A stretch of DNA of 64,000 nt, from contig JADHVR010000003.1 in assembly GCA_016783885.1 (NCBI GenBank), forward strand, positions 1 through 64,000. Reading direction: 5' to 3'. A program made the translations under genes and the position numbers. The notes under the pieces were generated by a model. The model was not told where the DNA came from, did no database searches, and saw only the letters and a program-made list of their open reading frames with translations. The first letter of the stretch is position 1. The number at the start of each line of letters is the position of its first letter. The DNA is from Bacteroidales bacterium (GTDB taxonomy: Bacteria > Bacteroidota > Bacteroidia > Bacteroidales > JAADJA01). This document shows, one piece after another, positions 29,192 to 38,532 of this stretch.

Positions 29192-30004
29192 TTAGTTCTT
29201 TTTATTTACAATGTCGGCAATTTCCTGGTCAACCAGTATCCTTCCGCAATATTCACAAACGATGATTTTCTTGTGCATACGGATATCCAATTGATGCTGG
29301 GGAGGAATTTTGTTGAAACACCCTCCACAGGCATCCCTTTCTATCTGCACTACAGCCAACCCGTTCCTTGCATTTTTCCTGATCCTTTGGTAAGCAGTTA
29401 AAAGACGGTCTTCAATGAATTTTTGATTTTCCTCCGATTTACTGATTAAATCAGATTCTTCTTTTTCAGTTTCTGCAATAATATCGGTAAGTTCTGATTT
29501 TTTTATATCAAGATCACTTTTTCTTTCGTTAAAATTATTTTTCGAGTAATCTATTTCTTCTTTTATTGTATCGAGTTTGAAATTATATTCTTTTATCCTT
29601 TTTTCGCTGAGCTGGATTTCGAGCGTTTGGAATTCAATTTCTTTCGACAGTGAATCGTACTCCCGGTTATTTCTAACATTCATTTGCTGCTTTTCATACT
29701 TTTTTATCAGTGTATCGCTTTCCTTTATTGCATTTTGTTTGTCGGAAATTTGCTTTTTAAGTGATTCTGTCTCCTCTATGTAATTGTTAACTCTGGTTTC
29801 AAGTCCGGCGATTTCGTCCTCAAGGTCCTGAACCTCCAAAGGTAATTCACCTCTCACAATCCTGATTCTGTCAGTTTGTGAATCAATTTGTTGTAAAGAA
29901 TATAAAGCAATCAGTTTTTGCTCAGCGGTAAATTCTTCTTCAGTTTTTTCAGGAGTTTCAACTTTAGGTTTTTCTACAACTTTATCTTTTACTTTTTTTG
30001 CCAT
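29192..30004 (-). CDS. Coiled-coil protein with C-terminal C4-type zinc ribbon
   Basis: Long coiled coil; ACGGCFNKIPPQHQLDIRMHKKIIVCEYCGRILVD. Confidence 0.88.
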   Translation of the reverse strand: MAKKVKDKVVEKPKVETPEKTEEEFTAEQKLIALYSLQQIDSQTDRIRIVRGELPLEVQDLEDEIAGLETRVNNYIEETESLKKQISDKQNAIKESDTLIKKYEKQQMNVRNNREYDSLSKEIEFQTLEIQLSEKRIKEYNFKLDTIKEEIDYSKNNFNERKSDLDIKKSELTDIIAETEKEESDLISKSEENQKFIEDRLLTAYQRIRKNARNGLAVVQIERDACGGCFNKIPPQHQLDIRMHKKIIVCEYCGRILVDQEIADIVNKKN

Positions 30005-30015
30005 AATAAATTGTC

Positions 30016-31110
30016 TTATAGATAATTGATAGGGTTTGTTTTCAAATCCGAAATAAGGACTGCAAAATTAGGAAATTTTTTAATAAAAATATTAAAAATT
30101 AATTCTCTTGCAAACTGTTCGCTTTCGTAATGACCGATGTCGGCAATCACGATTTTATTTTCAGCTTCAAAAAAGTCATGGTATTTTATATCGCCGGTTA
30201 TAAATATATCGGCTCCGGTTTTGATAGCACCATGTATTAAAAAACTTCCCGATCCCCCGCAAACAGCAACCTTTTTTATTTTATTACCCAGTAATTTCGA
30301 ATGCTTAATACAGCCGGTTTGGGTGATTTCCTTAACTCTTTTTAAAAATTCCATTTCATTCATTTCCTGCTCAAGTTCGCCTGTCATTCCTGCGCCAACC
30401 CGGTTAAATTCATTTTCCAGGAAATAGATGTCATAAGCCACTTCTTCGTAAGGATGGGCTTCTAACATGGCATTAAGTATTTTCTTTTCCCTGTAAACCG
30501 GATAAATGGTTTCAATCCTGATTTCTTCCTCATAATGAAGCTTCCCCTTTTCGCCAATATAAGGATTAGTATCTTCCGAACCTTTGAATGAGCCGGTTCC
30601 CGGAGTATTAAAGCTGCAACTGTCATAATTCCCGAGATAGCCTGCGCCTGCGCTGAACATGGCTTCCCTTACCTGTTCAGCATCATCAACAGGGCAAAAA
30701 GTTACAAGCTTGCGTAATAACTCTTTTTTTGATGACAGGATTTTTTTGTTTTTCAAACCAAGTTTATCACAGAGAATAGAATTAACGCCTTCATCTACAT
30801 TGTCAAGATTTGTATGGATGGAATAAATGCCAATATCATTTTTTATGGCTTTTGCCACTATCCTTTCTGACGAATTTTTTCCTGTTATACTTTTCAAACC
30901 TTTGAAAATAACCGGATGGTGCGAGATTATTAAATTGCATTGTTTTGTAATTGCTTCATCCAGCACTTCTTCAGTAACATCCAAAGTGATTAAAACCTTT
31001 TTTACTTCCATGTTTTCATTACCAACTAATAATCCTGAATTATCATAAGATTCCTGTAAGTAAACCGGTGCAAACTCCTCAAGAGGTTTTATAATTTCTT
31101 TGATTTTCAT
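30016..31110 (-). CDS. Nif3-like dinuclear metal centre hexameric protein
   Basis: MKIKEIIKPLEEFAPVYLQESYDNSGLLVGN...NLIISHHPVIFKGLKSITG...YSIHTNLDNVDEGVN...VAVCGGSGSFLI...GDIKYHDFFEA. Confidence 0.93.
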   Translation of the reverse strand: MKIKEIIKPLEEFAPVYLQESYDNSGLLVGNENMEVKKVLITLDVTEEVLDEAITKQCNLIISHHPVIFKGLKSITGKNSSERIVAKAIKNDIGIYSIHTNLDNVDEGVNSILCDKLGLKNKKILSSKKELLRKLVTFCPVDDAEQVREAMFSAGAGYLGNYDSCSFNTPGTGSFKGSEDTNPYIGEKGKLHYEEEIRIETIYPVYREKKILNAMLEAHPYEEVAYDIYFLENEFNRVGAGMTGELEQEMNEMEFLKRVKEITQTGCIKHSKLLGNKIKKVAVCGGSGSFLIHGAIKTGADIFITGDIKYHDFFEAENKIVIADIGHYESEQFARELIFNIFIKKFPNFAVLISDLKTNPINYL

Positions 31111-31262
31111 CTGTTTGTATCTTAAATAGTATCGGCAAAAATACTTTAAAACTACATTTGTATTTCATCTTCAAACACTTTTTCTCCGAGCAGGTTTAAG
31201 CATTGATGTCTAATATTATAGCTTTTATTTGTTTTACGTACTTCTTAATTTCTAAAAGTTTT

Positions 31263-32852
31263 TTATTTAATTACAAATTTACACTGCCCCACAGGCATCC
31301 CCTCACTATAAACCACCGCCACATACATCCCGTTTTTCCAACTGCTGACATCCACAACACTCTCACCCTGGTACCTGTACACTTTCTCTTTATGTACCAA
31401 CTCTCCATAAATATCAAAACACTTTAACTCTATATTGCGGTGATGCTCGGTATTTTCGTATTCAAAGGTAACCTCACCACCATTTACCGGGTTTGGATAT
31501 GCTTTTATGGGTATCTGTTTTATACTTTCGTAATACTCCTGCGGGCTTGGTGCATCGCCTATATTAGTCCATACAAGGCAATCCGTTAAATCAATGGTAC
31601 TGGATTGAATACCTCCCGGACAAAGGCTGTCATAAGTGTGTGGCGTTGGGTCAAAGGGGACATCCTCAAGGTTTTCGTCTATTTTGTAAACGTAAATATC
31701 ATCATCTCCCTTATTTTCATCAATACCTGTTGTAAAAACAAAATTATTATCAAATGTCTTACATAAATAATTATGACCATTTGTTCCAATATGATAAGAA
31801 TAATTGAAAATATTTGAAGAAGTATCTATTATAATTTCCGCAGAAGGAAAAGTAGTATTATTATAGCCAACCGAAGTTGCAGCAATAAATAAAGAATCAT
31901 TTATAGTTTCTATGTCTAATATGTAATTTTGAGATATGTCAGGTTCAATAGCTTCGTTTGGTATCTGATTATACCCTAATTCATTACCTTCTATATCAAA
32001 AAACATCAATAATGAGTTTTCCATCGGACCTTCCAACCTACGCATTCCAACCCCCATCAAAACAGAATCATTTATTGCGATTGTGTTAAAAGCATCTCCA
32101 TAAACCGAATCCAACGCATAAAAAGGCAAAATCCATTTTTCATTAAAAAGGCTGTCGATACCGATAAAAAGCGGACGAAGAAAAAAATGGGTAGTATCAT
32201 TAGGATAAGGCCAGTAGCAATAACCGGAGATGTAATAGTCGTTGTTTATTTCCTTAATAGAATAACCGGATGGATTTCGTATCCAGGAGTAGTCATTCCT
32301 GGAAGCATAAGGTTTTGTCCATTGAACAGCTCCATCTGCACTTAGGCATATCAAATGCACTTTGTCAATCTGTGATTCTGATTCAAAACCTGTTAGTATT
32401 ATTACTTCGTTCTCTTTAGTTAACCAAATATCTCTCGCCGCACCAAATTCAAATTCATCACTATAGTCCAGTATTTTACACCAAACTTTATTTCCACAAG
32501 AATCAAGTTTTGTTACAAATGGCCATTGGCTTGGGTAGGTGGTAAATCCTGTAACATAAATATTCCCGTTTTCATCGCTTACCGATGCAAATTGAGCAAC
32601 TGTACTTAATTCGTGTTCAAGAACTTTATCATATATCAATTCAAGATTAATATCTGTTTTGATATTCCAGCCATTGTAATTTTGATATCCACTTTCAAAT
32701 CCACCTATAATGTAATAACCATTATCATATAATTCAATAATATCATCAACGACATCATTCCTACCAGATACTCCGTAATAAACTTCAGTTTTCTGGGCAA
32801 ACAATATCTGACAAATTAATATGATAAGTGTTGTTATAATTATTGTTCTCAT
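31263..32852 (-). CDS. Secreted T9SS type A sorting domain protein (cassette 'A' protein, copy 1)
   Basis: Signal peptide; paralogue of 36854-38455; C-term AYPNPVNGGEVTFEYEN...GMYVAVVYSEGMPVGQCKFVIK. Confidence 0.85.
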   Translation of the reverse strand: MRTIIITTLIILICQILFAQKTEVYYGVSGRNDVVDDIIELYDNGYYIIGGFESGYQNYNGWNIKTDINLELIYDKVLEHELSTVAQFASVSDENGNIYVTGFTTYPSQWPFVTKLDSCGNKVWCKILDYSDEFEFGAARDIWLTKENEVIILTGFESESQIDKVHLICLSADGAVQWTKPYASRNDYSWIRNPSGYSIKEINNDYYISGYCYWPYPNDTTHFFLRPLFIGIDSLFNEKWILPFYALDSVYGDAFNTIAINDSVLMGVGMRRLEGPMENSLLMFFDIEGNELGYNQIPNEAIEPDISQNYILDIETINDSLFIAATSVGYNNTTFPSAEIIIDTSSNIFNYSYHIGTNGHNYLCKTFDNNFVFTTGIDENKGDDDIYVYKIDENLEDVPFDPTPHTYDSLCPGGIQSSTIDLTDCLVWTNIGDAPSPQEYYESIKQIPIKAYPNPVNGGEVTFEYENTEHHRNIELKCFDIYGELVHKEKVYRYQGESVVDVSSWKNGMYVAVVYSEGMPVGQCKFVIK

Positions 32853-32910
32853 AATTTACAAATCTAAGATAAGGTTATGCTCCGAAACCGGAACATAACC
32901 TTATTAATTA

Positions 32911-35900
32911 TTAATCAATTATTGTAAACTTAAAGCTTTCAATCAACTTATCGTTGATCTTTAATGTTGCTATGTAGATACCGGCTTTCCATTTGCGCGT
33001 ATCAACCGTAAACCGGTCATGCCGGTTTGTGAAATTTCCTAAATATTTCAAATTGCCCGAAATATTATTGATTTCAATTGTAGCTTCAACTTCCTGTTCG
33101 AGTTCATATTCAATAATTATATAATCCTTTGCAGGATTGGGTTTAACCTTTATATACCCTGGTGCATCCGCCGCTTTGCTCAACAATTCTTTGTATTCAT
33201 CCATTGCTGCGGACGATTTCAACAGGTCGGGCAAAATGATTGGCTCTTCATATTCCATTTGGTTTAGTGCCAACAATATGTTTCGTGCATACACGCTTGC
33301 CATACCGCTTTGGTTTGCTTCCATACTAATAAGAGTAGCTATTTGCGCACTATCCGCCTCAAAAACACTTTTTCCCTGCTGTGCAATATTCGAAAGTAAG
33401 GTATAGTAAGTTGTAATTTGCGAATGTGCTTCAGCTTCTGCGGCTGTAAGGTCGAACTGGGTCGGAATGTCATTCAACACGACAAGCCCTTCGCTCCATA
33501 CCCCATGTTCTAAGCTCAACATCGCAAGACTGTATTTAGCCTTAAGCCTGTTCTCGTTTTGGAGCAAAGCAGTAAGACTATCAAGAGAAGCCTGCGGATT
33601 AACCGTATCGTTAAGATAATATCTAACCAAAGCGTTAAAATATTTTGCCTTTTTAAGTTTAAAAGCAGCCAGCCTTGATTCGGTTTCTTCCCTGATGGAG
33701 ACAATGCTACGGCCCTGTAATATCTGCGCTTTCATATATTCGGGCAGCGGGTTCCATCGTTCGTCTAATTTTTTCATTAATTTCTTCGACTTGGCTACTT
33801 TCGGGTTTGCAACCATTATATCGCGTATCATCGCACCCGGCAATACATCCTCTTTTTCGATAGCAGTGCTTACAACCGTATCCGACAGATAGGGTGATTT
33901 GTTCATCAGCTCGTTATACACCTGCATTGTTTCGGGCGGAATACTGTTGTCCACATCGGTTTGCACAGCTTCGGTATTACCACCGTCGATAAGCATAGAT
34001 AATAGATTTTCAGTTGAATCAATCTTTTGTCCGGTGCTTGCCATATTGCCTTTTGTATCATCAATTCCTCCTCCTCCACCAGGATCGTCAGATGGAGGAC
34101 ATCCGTTATTAAATGACCAGTCAGGATAAACTTCCATTTCTTTCAAAGTAACATTATCCGTGTAATCAACGGGTTTTACATTTTCAAGACCTGCTTCAAA
34201 ATTATGCGGATAATAATAAGTAATATGGTTAGCCTCGTTAAGTATATCGTCAAAGTCACCGTTAGGAGTCTGGCTATCAATCTGGAAGAGGTTTCCTGCC
34301 ATATCTTCGGGGTTGGAGCTTGATGAACCCTGGTTGGAAGCAATGCCTGCATTTTCAGTTATTAACGGGCTATCCCATATAATAATCTTATCCCAAGTAG
34401 TACCTTCATAATGGTTACACTTAAGTTCTAATCCTGTACCGTCTTTTGCCCTGTTTTCTCCCTGTATATCCATTCCACATTCTAAGTTTGTAAAATAATT
34501 GCGGTAAATCGTATTCGGTTCGTCTTTTGATTGATTTACTATCAAACCTACACCAACAGCATTACCTCCTTCATGATAAAAATTGTTCTCTTCAACTTTA
34601 TAAGCTGTTGAGTGGTCGAGATACAAACCATAACCACCATTTAAATTACTGTATGGTGAATTTATACTTAAATCATTACTTTCAATTACGGCATTTGTCA
34701 TTCCACTTATATATATACTTCGGAAGTTGTCTGTGAATTGGCTGTTTTCGATATTTACCGTTCTTATTGGGTTGTAGCTATAAGCCCTGATACCGTCGTA
34801 AAGGCCGGTAAAGAGGCTTGGCTGCTCCCCATAAGACCAAACATAAAAACGTGCATCATAAGCTTCAATACCGGTTGTAAGTTCATCTGGCTCTGCAACG
34901 GTATGCGTGTCGGTAAAACTGCTCCCGGCAACCTTAACCCCAGAAATATCCAACATTTCAATGAAGTTATCAGGATCAGTGCCTTGTAACAATTCATTAT
35001 CGGTAATGAACTGGCAATTCCTGAAAAAACTTAGACTTGAAGTGTGATTATATGGCCAGAATTTAACGGCAGTCCGGTTGTTTTTAAAAATTCCTCCATC
35101 AGCGAGAACCATTCCACCGGTGTAAGTGTAATCGGGTGTTGCTTCCCCGGGAGGTGGTATGTCTGACATTTTTATGGTTTGTATTCCAATTTCAGCATTT
35201 TCGATGGTTCCTTCGTTAATGATTTCAACTGCACCCTGGTAAGTATATGATTGTGACTGGTTGTAGGTGCCCCACAGTTCGACTCCTTTCCATAATCCAT
35301 CACAGGCGTTGGTTACGGTGCCTCCGTCAAGTATTAGTTTTCCACCCCTTTCAATAATGATCTTACCATTTTCTACAAAACCAACTTCAGATGTAATAGT
35401 AAGGGTGCTTCCTTCGCAAACCCTTATTTCATCAACATAAGTGATATCTTCTTCCCAGATTTCCTGTATTCCATCACAAATTTTTAACGTTGGAGGTAAA
35501 GTAAAAGAATCAAAATCGCTCTTCCAAATATTATCAATTTCATCAAATGAATTTATTATGATATCCATTACATCATTTTCAATATTTATTTTCGCAAAAT
35601 GATGAAACATAAAAGACTTTAACTCTCCAATATCATAGAGAGGGGTATTTCCATAACCTATTTCTACACCTCCCCCTCCGAGAGTTAAGTGATGGACACC
35701 ATTTACAAGCCAATGAGCATAATAATGATTATGGCCTGCAATTACCAATTGAACTCCAAATCCTTCACATATTGGCTGTACTATTGTGCGAACATTTAAA
35801 TTGTCAGGGTGCCCTCCATTAGAATAGCCAGGAGTATGAAACATTAATATTTTCCATTTTTTATTTGTTTGCGATACATCCGAAGTAAACCAAGCTAATT

Positions 35901-36714
35901 GTTCAGGAGTAATAGACCAGTCATCACAAGGGATGTGTAAACAGCAAATATGAACAGGACCATAATCAAATGAATAATATCTATTATATGGAGTCGGATT
36001 ATCTTCTTCATAACTGTATGTCCAATATTTTTCATAAACTAATCCTGCTTGTCCGCCCATTTCGTGATTTCCGTAAACTCCCATTACAGGTAACTTGGAT
36101 AACATTTCCATAGCATTTTCATCATCAAGATTGAAATAGCAATATTTCCAGTAATCTTCTGAATCCTCATAATTCCAATCACCGGCATGCAAAATAAATG
36201 TTTGGCTGGTTGGATCAGTATTGATTTCACTATTTATTTGCTGGCATACTTCATCATGAAAATCAGATTCGTAGGGTGGATAGCCATTTTCACTGTTGCC
36301 TCGTGTATCACCATAGGCATAAAAGGTTACATCTGTTTCATCCGTTGACGGAGGTGTTGTAAAAGTCCCGGAAGCTTCTTCACCATTGTTAATTTCTACT
36401 TTGTACATATATATAGTTTGTTCTGTTAAATCGGCTAAAGGAAAATTATAATAATACAATGTATTGTCATTTGGGTCAACTGAAGGGTCTTCAGTGAATT
36501 CGTATGATCCTTGACCCCATCTTATGATACTTGTATTTGGTTCATCCAACTGCCACCTGACCATTATATCCTTAAGTTCGGGAGAATAGTTAATATTTGG
36601 GTCTTCACTTTCCATATTTTGAAATAAAATATAGGGTTTCTTTTCAAAATTATACTGAGAATAAATACTCAAGCTAATTGTTACTAATATTATAAAACTT
36701 ATTATTTTTTTCAT
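32911..36714 (-). CDS. Secreted metallophosphoesterase - right-handed beta-helix - helical module - T9SS protein (cassette 'B', copy 1)
   Basis: Calcineurin-like motifs YAYGDTRG, HAGDWNYED, VYGNHE, MFHTPGYS, VIAGHNHYYAHW; beta-helix-type repeats; KVKPNPAKDYIIIEYEL...GIYIATLKINDKLIESFKFTIID. Confidence 0.9.
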   Translation of the reverse strand: MKKIISFIILVTISLSIYSQYNFEKKPYILFQNMESEDPNINYSPELKDIMVRWQLDEPNTSIIRWGQGSYEFTEDPSVDPNDNTLYYYNFPLADLTEQTIYMYKVEINNGEEASGTFTTPPSTDETDVTFYAYGDTRGNSENGYPPYESDFHDEVCQQINSEINTDPTSQTFILHAGDWNYEDSEDYWKYCYFNLDDENAMEMLSKLPVMGVYGNHEMGGQAGLVYEKYWTYSYEEDNPTPYNRYYSFDYGPVHICCLHIPCDDWSITPEQLAWFTSDVSQTNKKWKILMFHTPGYSNGGHPDNLNVRTIVQPICEGFGVQLVIAGHNHYYAHWLVNGVHHLTLGGGGVEIGYGNTPLYDIGELKSFMFHHFAKINIENDVMDIIINSFDEIDNIWKSDFDSFTLPPTLKICDGIQEIWEEDITYVDEIRVCEGSTLTITSEVGFVENGKIIIERGGKLILDGGTVTNACDGLWKGVELWGTYNQSQSYTYQGAVEIINEGTIENAEIGIQTIKMSDIPPPGEATPDYTYTGGMVLADGGIFKNNRTAVKFWPYNHTSSLSFFRNCQFITDNELLQGTDPDNFIEMLDISGVKVAGSSFTDTHTVAEPDELTTGIEAYDARFYVWSYGEQPSLFTGLYDGIRAYSYNPIRTVNIENSQFTDNFRSIYISGMTNAVIESNDLSINSPYSNLNGGYGLYLDHSTAYKVEENNFYHEGGNAVGVGLIVNQSKDEPNTIYRNYFTNLECGMDIQGENRAKDGTGLELKCNHYEGTTWDKIIIWDSPLITENAGIASNQGSSSSNPEDMAGNLFQIDSQTPNGDFDDILNEANHITYYYPHNFEAGLENVKPVDYTDNVTLKEMEVYPDWSFNNGCPPSDDPGGGGGIDDTKGNMASTGQKIDSTENLLSMLIDGGNTEAVQTDVDNSIPPETMQVYNELMNKSPYLSDTVVSTAIEKEDVLPGAMIRDIMVANPKVAKSKKLMKKLDERWNPLPEYMKAQILQGRSIVSIREETESRLAAFKLKKAKYFNALVRYYLNDTVNPQASLDSLTALLQNENRLKAKYSLAMLSLEHGVWSEGLVVLNDIPTQFDLTAAEAEAHSQITTYYTLLSNIAQQGKSVFEADSAQIATLISMEANQSGMASVYARNILLALNQMEYEEPIILPDLLKSSAAMDEYKELLSKAADAPGYIKVKPNPAKDYIIIEYELEQEVEATIEINNISGNLKYLGNFTNRHDRFTVDTRKWKAGIYIATLKINDKLIESFKFTIID

Positions 36715-36853
36715 TTTTATATTTATTAAAGATTTTTAAATTGATATTGTTAAAGGCGATAGATAAAATATTTTAAATGTAAGATTAGATTTTACACAAA
36801 TATTTGAAGTTATTCCTTTACGGATAGGAAGAATATGACATTTTATAAATGGT

Positions 36854-38455
36854 TTATTCAATTACAAATTTACAATTTCCCACCGGTAATCCCTCACTAT
36901 AAACCACCGCCACATACATTCCTTTTCTCCACCCGTTAACATCTACAACACCCTTACCCTGGTACTGATAAACCCTTTCCTCATGTACTTTTTCACCTAA
37001 GACATTATATATGACAAGGTGCGGCTGTTTCCCCCCTTGAGGGGGGATTAAGGGGGGTGATAAGTATTCCGTATTTTGAAACTCAAAAGTAACCTGACCC
37101 TCTGTTGACGGGTTAGGATAAGCTTTAATGGGTATGGTTTTTAAGCTTGCATAATATTCCTCCGGAGATGGAGTATCTTCTATGTTGGTCCAGATAAAAC
37201 AATCCGTTATATCTATTGTGCCGGACTGGATTGGGTATGGGCAGAGGCTGTCGTAAACATAAGTATTGGTATCAAATGGGACGGATTCGAGGTTTTCGTC
37301 AAATTTAAACAACCAAATGTCTTTGTCACCTTTACTTTCATATACTTCCGTAACTTCTAAATAGTTATTGTCTGAAGTTTTAATTAAATCTGCTGTGCCA
37401 TTACCCGGTCCTTGATTTTTCAATATATGAATCGTTCCCGAAGTATCTATTACTGTCTCGCCATGGAAAACTGTGTCGTTCATGCCAATATAGAATTTTG
37501 TAATAAAAGATGTATCGTTTACTTTAACAATATTCCACATGGTGTTGAAATCCACATTTTCACCAAAATCACTGTTTGGAATTTGATTATACCCAATTTC
37601 TTCTCCCTGTTCATTAAAAAACATCAATAGTGAATTTTGATTAAAAGTTGCAGAAGATCGGCGTACTCCAATCCCAAAATACACAGTGTCATTTAATGGA
37701 ATGGTGCCATAAGCTTCTCCTACAATTGAATCAGGAACACCGAAGGGCAATATCCATTCTTCATTAAACAGACTGTCGATTTTAATAAACAGAGGCTTTA
37801 AATATACATGGTTAGGGTTGCCAGGGTATGGCCAGTAACAATAACCGTCAATAAAATAACTGTTATTGTAATAATATAAATTAAAAGCTACAGCATGAGC
37901 AATTTCGGGATGATCATTTTTTGATGCATAGGATTCTGTCCATAACAGGTTACCATTATTATTCAGGCAGTACAACAATATCTGGTCAATCTGGTCATCG
38001 CTATCATGTGTCACTAAAACAATAATATTACCATTTTCAGTTAACAGGAGGTCCATTCCTACTCCGTCATCAAACGAATCATCTACAAAAACCCTGCACC
38101 AAACTTTTTGCCCGCATGAATCGTATTTTGCTACAATAGGCCATGCGTCATCTAAAATTATTGTACCGCAAATGTATAAATTACCATTTTCATCAATTAC
38201 AGAACTCAAATCTCTATGTATATAAAGATTATGAAATAAGAATTTATTATATAAGGTATCACCATTGATACCTGTTTTAAAATTCCATTCCATATCCTCT
38301 GTTGAACCTAATATGTAATATCCTTTATCATAAAACTCAATTACATCATTAGCCCATTCCTTATAGTTAGGCTGCCCGTAAGTTCTTTCCCATTTCTGGG
38401 CAGACATAACCAAAGGTATAATAAGTATGCTTAATACTATTGTAAACTTTTTCAT
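36854..38455 (-). CDS. Secreted T9SS type A sorting domain protein (cassette 'A' protein, copy 2)
   Basis: Colinear with 31263-32852 (GYCYWPYP...HxxLRPLFIxIDSLFNExWILPF; YNQIPN; SPxEYYxSxKxIPIKAYPNP). Confidence 0.86.
   Translation of the reverse strand: MKKFTIVLSILIIPLVMSAQKWERTYGQPNYKEWANDVIEFYDKGYYILGSTEDMEWNFKTGINGDTLYNKFLFHNLYIHRDLSSVIDENGNLYICGTIILDDAWPIVAKYDSCGQKVWCRVFVDDSFDDGVGMDLLLTENGNIIVLVTHDSDDQIDQILLYCLNNNGNLLWTESYASKNDHPEIAHAVAFNLYYYNNSYFIDGYCYWPYPGNPNHVYLKPLFIKIDSLFNEEWILPFGVPDSIVGEAYGTIPLNDTVYFGIGVRRSSATFNQNSLLMFFNEQGEEIGYNQIPNSDFGENVDFNTMWNIVKVNDTSFITKFYIGMNDTVFHGETVIDTSGTIHILKNQGPGNGTADLIKTSDNNYLEVTEVYESKGDKDIWLFKFDENLESVPFDTNTYVYDSLCPYPIQSGTIDITDCFIWTNIEDTPSPEEYYASLKTIPIKAYPNPSTEGQVTFEFQNTEYLSPPLIPPQGGKQPHLVIYNVLGEKVHEERVYQYQGKGVVDVNGWRKGMYVAVVYSEGLPVGNCKFVIE
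37028..37062 (-). repeat. In-frame repeat tcaccccccttaatcccccctcaagggggg inside the T9SS domain
   Basis: Encodes SPPLIPPQGGK; absent from the otherwise colinear paralogue 31263-32852. Confidence 0.72.
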
Positions 38456-38494
38456 TTGTTTATAATTTTGTAATACACTAAATGTTTGCTGTAT

Positions 38495-38522
38495 GTAGCG
38501 ACACGCCGCGGCGTGTCGCTAC
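38495..38522. terminator. 28-nt perfect palindrome gtagcgacacgccgcggcgtgtcgctac between two co-oriented genes; palindromic repeat and/or terminator
   Basis: Perfect inverted repeat in the 77-nt gap between 38533 and 38455. Confidence 0.65.
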
Positions 38523-38532
38523 TCCAAACAAT

